This document shows, piece by piece, positions 1 through 6,317 of a stretch of 9,491 bases of DNA; the first letter of the stretch is position 1; every line of letters starts with the position of its first letter. The stretch comes from Leptofilum sp050292445 (lineage in GTDB: Bacteria > Chloroflexota > Anaerolineae > Promineifilales > Promineifilaceae). A program made the translations under genes and the position numbers. The stretch spans positions 1 to 9,491 of the forward strand of contig JBNKLQ010000239.1 in assembly GCA_050292445.1 (NCBI GenBank). The letters are read 5' to 3'. A model generated the notes under the pieces. That model saw nothing but the letters and a program-made list of their open reading frames with translations. It searched no databases and was not told the DNA's origin.

Positions 1-1002
1 CAACGCTTTGCCCGTTCGCGTGTCCAGGTCCAGCAAACCCTCTTCGGCCATGGTGGCAAAATAGCGGCTTAGCTGGGGGTCTAACTGGTTGAAGATGTTG
101 AGGGTATGCTGAATGAGCGCATCCTGGCCTTGATACGGCCGTAACGATTCCCCATCTGAATCATCAACCAATGTCCCTTTTTCTGGCACCCAATCCCAAG
201 GACGCAGCCTGTCATACCCTAACCGCTTCTTTTTTCGGTTTAGAATACGGCGCAGGGCAGGCACGACGGCCGTTTCAATTGCCTCGTGAAACGTCAGACA
301 ATCTTCTGGCGTGTAATCAAAACGGCCCTTTTCGCGGAAAGCATAGGCGCGATAATCAGGCAAATCGGCATTGTAAGCAATCTGTTGCCGCAGTTCGAGC
401 AGTTGGCTATACACCTCGTTCAACGGCTCACGCTGGCTCAACCACAAGTCGGAAATCGCTTGCCACGCTTTTTGCCGCACAGCACGATCTTTGTCATTCA
501 AAAAGAAGCCAAGCTGGCTCAGGTTCTTTTCCTCACCCTCCCACTCAGTTTTAAGACCTCCGGCAATTTTTTCATATTCATTTTCCAGCTTGGACGCTTC
601 GGTAAACAGGGGAATATTTTCTTCCCGGTACAGATCCGCCTCGTTTTGCATGTTGCGCAGCACAAGCACCATATCCTGCAAGGCGACGTTGTGGGGATCA
701 AAGGTCAGCAGCCGTTCTTTTAGCGACTGAACCGCGACCTGCGATTGAGGGAACACATCTTCTATCAGATCGAGAAAAGCTTGTTCTTTCTCTTCATCCG
801 TGGTGTCCTGCGATTTTTCGATGTAAATCATGGAAGCGGCTTCAAACAACAGGCGGGTGAGGTCGGACCAGTCGGTTAACCATTGGCGTAGAGTTTCGGG
901 GGTCAACGGCCGTTCCACCAATTCCTTAAAATAAGGCGCAAACGTCTCCCAGCTGCGAGGGTTAATTGCTTCAATTGAACGAGGCAAGACAAATGCTGTC
1001 AT
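1..1002 (-). CDS. M3-family oligoendopeptidase (PepF-like), N-terminal part, runs off left edge
   Basis: An open frame reads without a stop from an ATG at 1002 to base 1 (334 codons), so the C-terminal half lies outside the window. The translation matches the N-terminal part of M3 (thimet/oligopeptidase F) zinc metallopeptidases, which cut short peptides in the cytoplasm. It starts with an SWETFAPYFKELVERPL-type helical segment (residues 17-33). A helical N-terminal domain follows, with R-x-x-A/Q-K-A-W around 173-179 and an LRQQIAYNADLPDYRAYAF-like stretch at 204-222. The family signatures RFDYTPEDC (227-235), LRPWDWVP (266-273) and GLLDLDTRTGKA (322-333) are also visible. The HEXXH zinc motif normally lies just after that last signature and is therefore not visible. 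The start is supported by GGAGAG at 1009-1014, six bases before the ATG. Family members are usually about 560-600 residues. Sure of the family, not of the substrate. No clear promoter is seen between the tRNA terminator and the start. Confidence 0.92.
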   Translation of the reverse strand, partial: MTAFVLPRSIEAINPRSWETFAPYFKELVERPLTPETLRQWLTDWSDLTRLLFEAASMIYIEKSQDTTDEEKEQAFLDLIEDVFPQSQVAVQSLKERLLTFDPHNVALQDMVLVLRNMQNEADLYREENIPLFTEASKLENEYEKIAGGLKTEWEGEEKNLSQLGFFLNDKDRAVRQKAWQAISDLWLSQREPLNEVYSQLLELRQQIAYNADLPDYRAYAFREKGRFDYTPEDCLTFHEAIETAVVPALRRILNRKKKRLGYDRLRPWDWVPEKGTLVDDSDGESLRPYQGQDALIQHTLNIFNQLDPQLSRYFATMAEEGLLDLDTRTGKAL

Positions 1003-1030
1003 GGCAAGCTCTCCAAAAAAGGTGTTTGTG

Positions 1031-1064
1031 AAAATAAAAAGCCCCTGCCGGCGGGCAAGGGCTT
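1031..1064 (-). terminator. Intrinsic terminator after the tRNA-Cys gene
   Basis: Read on the minus strand, AAGCCC and TGCC pair with GGCA and GGGCTT (1039-1049 against 1054-1064, one internal mismatch) around a four-base loop. The hairpin is followed by TTTTTATTTT. It starts about nine bases after tRNA-Cys and closes the tRNA cluster before the peptidase gene. Confidence 0.85.
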
Positions 1065-1072
1065 AAAAATTG

Positions 1073-1143
<71 letters not shown>

Positions 1144-1146
1144 AGG

Positions 1147-1178
1147 AAACAAATCCGGCAGGCTTATGGCCTGCCGGA
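1147..1178 (-). terminator. Perfect 10-bp hairpin with T-rich tail between tRNA-Gly and tRNA-Cys
   Basis: TCCGGCAGGC (1154-1163) is perfectly complementary to 1169-1178 with a five-base loop. On the minus strand the hairpin is followed by TTTGTTT. That is the form of an intrinsic terminator, but it lies inside the tRNA cluster, upstream of tRNA-Cys. It may lower tRNA-Cys output relative to tRNA-Gly, or serve as an RNA-processing hairpin. Confidence 0.6.
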
Positions 1179-1184
1179 CGTCAG

Positions 1185-1256
<72 letters not shown>

Positions 1257-1277
1257 AAAGAGAATTTCTTCTACACA

Positions 1278-1306
1278 GTTATACCAACTGCTTATTTATT
1301 TAGCAA
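1278..1306 (-). promoter_or_regulatory. Candidate sigma-70-type promoter for tRNA-Gly
   Basis: On the minus strand, TTGCTA (1306-1301) and TATAAC (1283-1278) are separated by exactly 17 bases. This places the start of transcription near 1271, about 15 bases before the mature tRNA-Gly 5' end. The surroundings are AT-rich. Confidence 0.6.
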
Positions 1307-1336
1307 AACTTTTTTTATTTGCCAAATTTTTAAATA

Positions 1337-1409
1337 TGCCAGGACCCAGGCTCGAACTGGGGACACCTGCATTTTCAGTGCAGTGCTCTACCGACTGAGC
1401 TATCCCGGC
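1337..1409 (-). tRNA. tRNA-Phe (GAA)
   Basis: The minus-strand cloverleaf has acceptor stem GCCGGGA against TCCTGGC (one G-U pair) and D arm AGCTCAGTCGGTAGAGC. The anticodon stem is CTGCA/TGCAG with loop CTGAAAA, giving anticodon GAA at 1376-1374. The T arm is CCCAG-TTCGAGC-CTGGG. The discriminator is A and CCA is not encoded. It is the first gene of the three-tRNA cluster and sits directly behind a near-consensus promoter. Confidence 0.97.
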
Positions 1410-1438
1410 TGGTAAACGACCTTGTTGAAGGCTGGGAA

Positions 1439-1467
1439 ATTCTATCCAAAGCGGCATTGCCTGTCAA
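1439..1467 (-). promoter_or_regulatory. Near-consensus promoter of the tRNA cluster
   Basis: On the minus strand a perfect -35 TTGACA (1467-1462) is followed, after 17 bases, by TAGAAT (1444-1439), a 5/6 match to TATAAT. Transcription should start near 1432, about 23 bases before tRNA-Phe. This is the best sigma-70-like promoter in the window, as expected for stable RNA genes. Confidence 0.85.
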
Positions 1468-1659
1468 GTGCCGTGCGCCAAAAATGGGTCTCAATAAGCA
1501 TTTATTTACCCTACCAGTACTCTAGGTTTAAAGATCAACGGCCGTATTCCCTCTGGTGGTAAGAACGGGCTATGGTAGAAAGACGGCCGTTCTCTATACA
1601 ATGGCTTTTAGGTTCTTCAACCAATCCTTCAAGAAGATGACTATGGGCAAGGAAGTATT
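1468..1659. other. Intergenic region between divergent tRNA cluster and cpaF
   Basis: This stretch has no coding frame I can support. It holds two exact copies of ACGGCCGT (1538-1545 and 1583-1590). AGAACGG (1562-1568) and CCGTTCT (1587-1593) form a perfect seven-base inverted repeat with an 18-base gap. TATACA (1595-1600) could be a -10 element for cpaF, but no matching -35 is seen 17 bases upstream. AAGGAAG (1649-1655) is the probable ribosome binding site of cpaF. Confidence 0.5.
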
Positions 1660-2988
1660 ATGGAAACAGTAAAAAACGGGGTTGCCAGCACCGCCTCAGA
1701 TAAAAATCTGGACAGCATGCGCCTCTGGCTGGCGCAAAAAATCGAGACTTCTCTCCCGAAAACGCTCACCTTGGATCGTACGCCGCAAACCATCAAATTG
1801 ATCCAGGAACGGTATCAACTCGCTCGCCAACATGCCAAAATCAAAATCGCCCCGGCGGACGAAAAGCAATTTTTCGAAGATCTGCTAGATGAGATTTTAG
1901 GCTTTGGCCCGCTGGAGCGTATTCTCAGCGATGAGGACGTCACCGAAGTGATGGTAAACCGCGCCGACCTAGTCTATATTGAAAAAAAAGGGCGATTAAC
2001 CGAATCCGGCGTGACCTTTGTGGATGATGCCCACGTAGAGCGCGTTATTCGCAAAATCATTGAGCCGTTGGGGCGATTCGTGGGTAGAGATTCGCCGCTG
2101 GTGGATGCTCGCTTGCCCGATGGCTCTCGTGTGAATGCCGTTGTTTCCCCCTGTGCCATCGACGGGCCTAACATCACCATTCGTAAATTTTCGCGCAACC
2201 CATTTGGCATTCAAGATTTGATCAACTTTGGCAGTCTGAATGAAGACATGGCTAAGTTTTTAGAAGCATGTGTAAAAGCCAAACTCAACGTCGTGGTTTC
2301 TGGGGGGACTGGCTCCGGTAAAACGACACTGCTCAATGTGCTCTCCAGCTTTATTCCCGATGGAGATCGCATTGTCACCATTGAGGATGCAGCCGAATTG
2401 AGCCTGCTCCAGCGGCATGTGGTTCGTTTGGAAACCAAAAAACCCTCCAAAGTAGGTGACAGCGAAGTGACCATTCGTGATTTGGTCATTAACTCGCTGC
2501 GTATGCGGCCAGAGCGCATTGTGGTCGGTGAATGTCGTGGCGGTGAGGCATTGGATATGTTGCAAGCCATGAACACAGGCCACGATGGCAGCCTGACCAC
2601 GATTCACGCCAACAATCCCCGTGACACCATCTCTCGTCTGGAAACGTTGGTGCTCATGGCTGGAATGGATTTGCCGCTTTCTGTAGTACGTAAACAAATT
2701 GTTTCGGCCGTGAACCTGATTGTGCAGCAAGCACGCTTGCGCGATGGCAGCCGTAAAGTCACCAACATCACCGAAATCACGGGCATGGAAGGTGAAGTGG
2801 TGGTCATGCAAGACATCTTCAAGTTTAATGAGCAAGGGGAAACCGAAGATGGCAAAGTGCAAGGCGAGTTTGCCCCCGGGGGGATGCGGCCGAATTGCGA
2901 AGAGCGTCTGCGCAACTATGGCTTTAACCTGCCCGCCACCATGTTTATGGGCAATCGCGCTGGCGGACTTAGCCGCCGTATGCGCTAA
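1660..2988 (+). CDS. cpaF: CpaF/TadA-family secretion ATPase
   Basis: This is a 442-residue cytoplasmic ATPase of the type II/IV secretion (GspE/VirB11-like) superfamily, CpaF branch. These enzymes form hexamers that power assembly of Tad/Flp pili. The family N-terminal region includes LLDEILGFGPLE and DVTEVMVN (about residues 69-100). The ATPase core has Walker A GGTGSGKT (215-222, Lys221), the acidic box IEDAAEL (241-247), Walker B-like RIVVGECRGGE (Glu291) and the histidine box SLTTIHAN (His316). The C-terminal RPNCEERLRNYGFNLP matches the family end. Length is normal. The ATG is preceded by AAGGAAG four bases upstream. The gene stands alone: tRNA genes lie behind it and a strong terminator follows 37 bases after the stop. 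No tadB, tadC, pilin or prepilin peptidase gene is nearby. Family certain; whether it drives a Tad pilus here is unproven. Confidence 0.95.
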   Translation: METVKNGVASTASDKNLDSMRLWLAQKIETSLPKTLTLDRTPQTIKLIQERYQLARQHAKIKIAPADEKQFFEDLLDEILGFGPLERILSDEDVTEVMVNRADLVYIEKKGRLTESGVTFVDDAHVERVIRKIIEPLGRFVGRDSPLVDARLPDGSRVNAVVSPCAIDGPNITIRKFSRNPFGIQDLINFGSLNEDMAKFLEACVKAKLNVVVSGGTGSGKTTLLNVLSSFIPDGDRIVTIEDAAELSLLQRHVVRLETKKPSKVGDSEVTIRDLVINSLRMRPERIVVGECRGGEALDMLQAMNTGHDGSLTTIHANNPRDTISRLETLVLMAGMDLPLSVVRKQIVSAVNLIVQQARLRDGSRKVTNITEITGMEGEVVVMQDIFKFNEQGETEDGKVQGEFAPGGMRPNCEERLRNYGFNLPATMFMGNRAGGLSRRMR

Positions 2989-3025
2989 ATTTTTCAACTC
3001 ACCCTATCAGTTAAATTTAGAAGGG

Positions 3026-3065
3026 CCTGGCGGGTTTGAAAATGAAAAACCCGTCAGGTCTTTTT
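3026..3065 (+). terminator. Intrinsic terminator after cpaF
   Basis: CCTGGCGGGTTT (3026-3037) pairs with AAACCCGTCAGG (3047-3058) as a 12-bp stem with one G-U pair and a nine-base loop. It is followed by TCTTTTT. It ends cpaF transcription and isolates mtaB, which therefore needs its own promoter. Confidence 0.9.
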
Positions 3066-3073
3066 GATCCACC

Positions 3074-3102
3074 TCGACCCGCATTCTGGCCTGCGTTAAA
3101 AT
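3074..3102 (+). promoter_or_regulatory. Candidate mtaB promoter giving a leaderless transcript
   Basis: TCGACC (3074-3079, 4/6 to TTGACA) and TAAAAT (3097-3102, 5/6 to TATAAT) are spaced 17 bases apart, just after the cpaF terminator. The predicted start of transcription, about seven bases after the -10, coincides with the A of the mtaB ATG at 3109. Confidence 0.6.
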
Positions 3103-3108
3103 GGTCAC

Positions 3109-4401
3109 ATGAAAGTTTTCCTCAACAGCATCGGCTGTCGCCTAAACCAAAGTGAAATTGAAACAATGGCCCGCCAGCTGTTGGCGGCAGGGCATGAGAT
3201 TGTGACGGAGTCGGTAGAAGCCGACAAAGTTATCATCAACACCTGCGCCGTCACCGCCGAGGCCGCCCGCGACGCCCGCAGTCAAACCCGACGCATCCAC
3301 CGCAATAACCCTGATGCCGAGATTTTGCTCACCGGCTGCTATGCCACCATCGCCCCCGATGAACTGGGCAAGGTGCAGGGAGCTGGGCGCGTGGTGGTCA
3401 ACCAGCAAAAAACGCAGCTTGTGCAAATGTTGGACCCTAAAGCCCGTATCGAGCTGCCCGTGTTTGACCAGGAACCGGTGCTGCGTGAATTTTTGGCCGG
3501 AAGCATGGGAGCCAACACCCGAGCCTTCATCAAGGTGCAGGACGGCTGCGACAACAAATGCACCTTTTGCGTTACCACGGTGGCCCGGGGCGCGGCCCAA
3601 AGCCGCCATTTGGGCGATGTGGTTACGGAGATTCAGGCATTGGCCGCCGCTGGCTACCAGGAAGCGGTGCTGACTGGCGTGCATTTGGGCAGTTACGGTC
3701 ATGATTTTGGCAATGCAACAGGGCTGCGCGATCTGGTGCAGGCCATTTTGCAGCACACCGATATTCCCCGGCTGCGCCTCTCTTCGCTGGAGCCGTGGGA
3801 TTTGGCCCCAGACTTCTTCACATTGTGGCAAAACCCGCGCCTGCTGCCTCACCTGCACATGCCGCTGCAATCCGGCAGCGACAAGATTCTTAAGCGGATG
3901 GCGCGCCGCACCAGCCGCACCAGCTTCCGCGAGCTGGCCAACGCCGCCCGGTCTCATATTCCCAATCTTAATCTGAGCACTGACGTGATTGTGGGCTTTC
4001 CTGGGGAAACAGAAGCGGATTTTGCCGACAGCCTGGAATTTGTGGAAGCGATTAACTTTGCCCGGCTGCATGTGTTTAGCTACAGTCCACGACCGGGAAC
4101 GGCCGCTTCCCAATTCCCCCAGCAAATCAATGGCAAAGTCAAAAAAGAGCGTGCCCACCGCATGATCGACCTGGGCAAAAAGCTCAGCCACGAATTTCAT
4201 CAGCAGTTTGTGGGGCAAACACTCAATGTGCTGTGGGAAACCAACGTAGGGGCAAACAACGGCGGCCTGCGCTGGGTAGGTTACACGGACAACTACATCC
4301 GCGTGCAGGCCAATGGGCCAGTGGACCTGTTCAACCGCATCACCCCAACGGAAATTACAGAGGCGGAACCAGACAGTGTGGCCGGGAGAGTGATGATTTA
4401 G
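3109..4401 (+). CDS. mtaB: tRNA (N6-threonylcarbamoyladenosine(37)-C2)-methylthiotransferase MtaB
   Basis: A 430-residue radical-SAM enzyme that adds a methylthio group to t6A37, giving ms2t6A next to the anticodon of ANN-decoding tRNAs. The N-terminal UPF0004 domain carries the three cysteines for the auxiliary 4Fe-4S cluster: Cys10 (GCRLNQ), Cys46 (NTCAVT) and Cys77 (TGCYA). The radical-SAM motif CX3CX2C is Cys147, Cys151 and Cys154 in DGCDNKCTFC. The S/GCRLNQ and NTCAVT forms, and the MPLQSGSDKILKRMAR stretch, fit MtaB better than MiaB or RimO. A C-terminal TRAM-like tail (about 370-430) should bind tRNA. The start is forced: an in-frame TAA sits at 3097-3099 with no other start codon between. 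There is no Shine-Dalgarno sequence. It converges with elp3, another anticodon-loop modifier, with 107 bases between the stops and no terminator seen there. Confidence 0.95.
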   Translation: MKVFLNSIGCRLNQSEIETMARQLLAAGHEIVTESVEADKVIINTCAVTAEAARDARSQTRRIHRNNPDAEILLTGCYATIAPDELGKVQGAGRVVVNQQKTQLVQMLDPKARIELPVFDQEPVLREFLAGSMGANTRAFIKVQDGCDNKCTFCVTTVARGAAQSRHLGDVVTEIQALAAAGYQEAVLTGVHLGSYGHDFGNATGLRDLVQAILQHTDIPRLRLSSLEPWDLAPDFFTLWQNPRLLPHLHMPLQSGSDKILKRMARRTSRTSFRELANAARSHIPNLNLSTDVIVGFPGETEADFADSLEFVEAINFARLHVFSYSPRPGTAASQFPQQINGKVKKERAHRMIDLGKKLSHEFHQQFVGQTLNVLWETNVGANNGGLRWVGYTDNYIRVQANGPVDLFNRITPTEITEAEPDSVAGRVMI

Positions 4402-4489
4402 GACAACGTTCTGGGAAAATTTTTCGCTTAGTTCAAAACGATAAGTGTAGATATTGGGACAACCAAGAAGTTTTCAACATAACCAACAA

Positions 4490-4531
4490 ATTAATCATTA
4501 ACAATTGGCTATTCGCCATTTACCATTAAAT
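4490..4531 (+). repeat. Six tandem ATTNNNN heptamers overlapping the elp3 3' end
   Basis: Six consecutive seven-base units each begin with ATT: ATTAATC, ATTAACA, ATTGGCT, ATTCGCC, ATTTACC, ATTAAAT. The tract spans the elp3 stop codon and its last codons (4509-4531) and the adjoining intergenic bases. Only the ATT is constant; the other four positions vary. A similar tract lies at 7367-7402. Confidence 0.65.
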
Positions 4532-6194
4532 CGGCCGTCATGTACAGGCCATCCATCTGGAAGTTGTGGTGTTTGGCATAATATTCCCGCGTGCCAATGG
4601 CGCTGATGACGGCGATTTTGCCATAGCCCGCCGCCCGCGCCATCTCTTTTGCCTTGTCAATTAGCTCCGACCCCAGCCCCATGTGCTGCGCTTCGCCGCT
4701 GCTGTCTTCCCCCAGGTTGAGCGCCGGGCCATAGACATGCACTTCGCGAATCATGGCGTGGTTTTCTAGCTCTGGCAGCGGATGGGGCGCGTCGCGGTGC
4801 GGCAGCGAAAGCCGCAAAAAGCCCGCCAACTTATCATCGTCCGTCTCAAAACTAAGAAAATGTTCGGTGGTGGCATCCGTCTCATACGTTTCGATTTTCA
4901 GGGACAAATCGCCAGGCTTCACCTTGTCTCGCCGCACTTCACGGCAGCGGATGCATTGGCAGCTCAGGCCGCGATCCGCCATGCGCTGGAGGGCAATCTG
5001 GCGCAGGTTGGCTTTTTTATTACCGGCCACCACATTGTTCGTGGGAAAGTCGCGAATGACGCGGTTGAGGCGCACGTAACGGGGCACCTGCACCTTGCAG
5101 GCGACCAGCAGCTCAGTAAGCGTTTCTTCGTCGTAGGGGTGGTATTCGCCGCGCTGCCAGTATTCGTACAGTTCAGCATTTTCCACCAACATGCAAGGGT
5201 ACACTTTGAGTTCGTCGGGGCGTACGGCCGTATCCGACCAAATCTTGCCAAAATCTTCCACATCACTTTCCGGCGTGGCTCCCAGCAGATTGGCCATCCA
5301 ATGACCGTGAATCTTAAAACCAGCCAGCCGCAGCAGGCGAAAGGCATCGCGGGTGCTTTGCACATCGTGGCCGCGATTGTTCAATGCCAGGACACGTTCA
5401 TCTAAACTTTGGATGCCGACCTGCACTTTGGTCACGCCCAAATAGCGCAGCCAGCGCAGCTCGTCCACATCTACGTGGTCCTGGCGCGTTTCTACCACCA
5501 GCCCCACGTTGCGGCGCGGTCCCACGGCGTTTTTCTGCTGCGCCTCGACGAGTGTTTCTGAATCTTCCCCGTTCATGGCATCCAGGCAGCGCTTGACAAA
5601 CCATTCCTGGTAATCGCGGCGGTAGCTGGACCAGGTGCCGCCCAGGATGAGCAGCTCGATCTTTTCAGCAGGATGGCCGATTTGCTCCAGGGCGCGGATG
5701 CGGGCGGCCGTTTGCGAATAAGGGTCAAAGCCGTGGCGTTCGGCCCGCTGGGCACCGGGTTCGTCATGCAGGTAGCTTTTGGGCATACGCACGTCGGTGG
5801 GGCAGAAGATGCACTTGCCAGGGCAAGGATACGGCTTGGTGAGCACCGTCACCACGGTCACGCCCGCCTGGCTGCGGATGGGTTTCATTTGCAGGTGGGT
5901 GCGCACGTCGGGGTCAAATTCGGCCCAGCCAGCCTCGCACAGCTCTTCGTACAAGCGGATAACATTGCTTTTGGAGAGCCACGGCAGACCCTGGCGGGCA
6001 TAGGTGCGCATGGTATGTTGGTACTTTTTGGAGGTTAACGGCCGTTTCCGCAACAGCGTCTCAACCAACTCCAAAAACATCGGCTCCTGACCCTCTGCCA
6101 ACAGCACCGGCTCATTGCGCGACTGCCATTCGGCTACCTTCACCTGCACCTGGTCTGGTGGTATTAAAATGTTCGGCGTTTGTTTTTTAGCCAT
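4509..6194 (-). CDS. elp3: Elp3-family tRNA uridine(34) radical-SAM/acetyltransferase enzyme
   Basis: A 561-residue fusion of a radical-SAM domain and a GNAT acetyltransferase domain, as in Elp3, which starts the carboxymethyl-type modification of wobble U34 using acetyl-CoA and SAM. The radical-SAM cysteines are Cys124, Cys128 and Cys131 (PCPGKCIFC). LILGGTWSSYRRDYQEWFV (182-200) and VQVGIQSLDERVL (257-269) are family hallmarks. A cysteine cluster, SCQCIRC (Cys412, Cys414, Cys417), matches the zinc site known in bacterial Elp3. The GNAT part starts at IREVHVYG (482-489) and has QHMGLGSEL (503-511) for acetyl-CoA and GTREYYAKHHNF (534-545). The bacterial enzyme acts without Elongator subunits Elp1/2/4-6, and none are nearby. 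The start is forced by an in-frame TAA four codons upstream. There is no Shine-Dalgarno sequence. The last codons and the TAG lie in a heptamer repeat tract. Confidence 0.95.
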   Translation of the reverse strand: MAKKQTPNILIPPDQVQVKVAEWQSRNEPVLLAEGQEPMFLELVETLLRKRPLTSKKYQHTMRTYARQGLPWLSKSNVIRLYEELCEAGWAEFDPDVRTHLQMKPIRSQAGVTVVTVLTKPYPCPGKCIFCPTDVRMPKSYLHDEPGAQRAERHGFDPYSQTAARIRALEQIGHPAEKIELLILGGTWSSYRRDYQEWFVKRCLDAMNGEDSETLVEAQQKNAVGPRRNVGLVVETRQDHVDVDELRWLRYLGVTKVQVGIQSLDERVLALNNRGHDVQSTRDAFRLLRLAGFKIHGHWMANLLGATPESDVEDFGKIWSDTAVRPDELKVYPCMLVENAELYEYWQRGEYHPYDEETLTELLVACKVQVPRYVRLNRVIRDFPTNNVVAGNKKANLRQIALQRMADRGLSCQCIRCREVRRDKVKPGDLSLKIETYETDATTEHFLSFETDDDKLAGFLRLSLPHRDAPHPLPELENHAMIREVHVYGPALNLGEDSSGEAQHMGLGSELIDKAKEMARAAGYGKIAVISAIGTREYYAKHHNFQMDGLYMTADLMVNGE

Positions 6195-6202
6195 AAATTC
6201 AA

Positions 6203-6208
6203 ATTATC
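6203..6208 (-). promoter_or_regulatory. Candidate -10 element of elp3
   Basis: GATAAT on the minus strand (5/6 to TATAAT) ends eight bases before the elp3 ATG. The resulting leader would be about zero to two bases. No convincing -35 hexamer is found at the normal distance, so this call is tentative. Confidence 0.4.
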
Positions 6209-6225
6209 AACATAGTTTTACGGGT

Positions 6226-6283
6226 TTGTTCACAGAATTTGCTTCAGTTTTGGTCAATTATCCACAACTTACCCACAAGTTGT
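6226..6283. promoter_or_regulatory. DnaA-box-like nonamers and a 20-bp dyad upstream of elp3
   Basis: On the plus strand, TTATCCACA (6258-6266) is identical to the consensus DnaA box. TTACCCACA (6269-6277) and TTGTTCACA (6226-6234) each differ from TTATNCACA by one base. The first two start 11 bases apart, one helical turn, in the same orientation. Overlapping them is the perfect dyad ACAACTT-N6-AAGTTGT (6264-6283), which could be an operator for an unrelated dimeric regulator. No dnaA or dnaN gene is present in the window. Confidence 0.4.
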
Positions 6284-6290
6284 TCAACAG

Positions 6291-6313
6291 GGGTCAAGAT
6301 AACAATCTTGCCC
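6291..6313 (-). terminator. Hairpin just downstream of the F420 oxidoreductase gene
   Basis: CAAGAT (6295-6300) pairs perfectly with ATCTTG (6305-6310) around a four-base loop. The stem extends by GGG (6291-6293) with CCC (6311-6313), with one bulged base. It begins five bases after the stop at 6318. On the minus strand no T run follows, so it is only a possible terminator or mRNA-end-stabilising hairpin. Confidence 0.4.
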
Positions 6314-6317
6314 GACA

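Noticed and set aside
2260..4218. Long open frames on the minus strand opposite cpaF (2260-2997) and mtaB (3142-4218)
   Set aside because: They lie wholly antisense to genes with full family motifs, their translations show no recognisable domain, and no ribosome binding site supports them.
4402..4508. Shared bidirectional terminator between mtaB and elp3
   Set aside because: I could not find a stable GC-rich stem with a T run. The only symmetry is a short AT-rich GAAAA/TTTTC stretch near 4416-4426.
4490..4531. CRISPR-like array
   Set aside because: The units are only seven bases, are degenerate and have no spacers, and there are no cas genes.
4782..5405. 207-codon plus-strand open frame inside elp3
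   Set aside because: It is antisense to the conserved Elp3 coding sequence and has low-complexity, motif-free translation. It is a by-product of GC-rich codon use.
6226..6283. Chromosomal replication origin
   Set aside because: Only one perfect DnaA box is present, with no dnaA or dnaN neighbour and no evident AT-rich unwinding repeats. I kept it as a candidate DnaA-binding or operator site.
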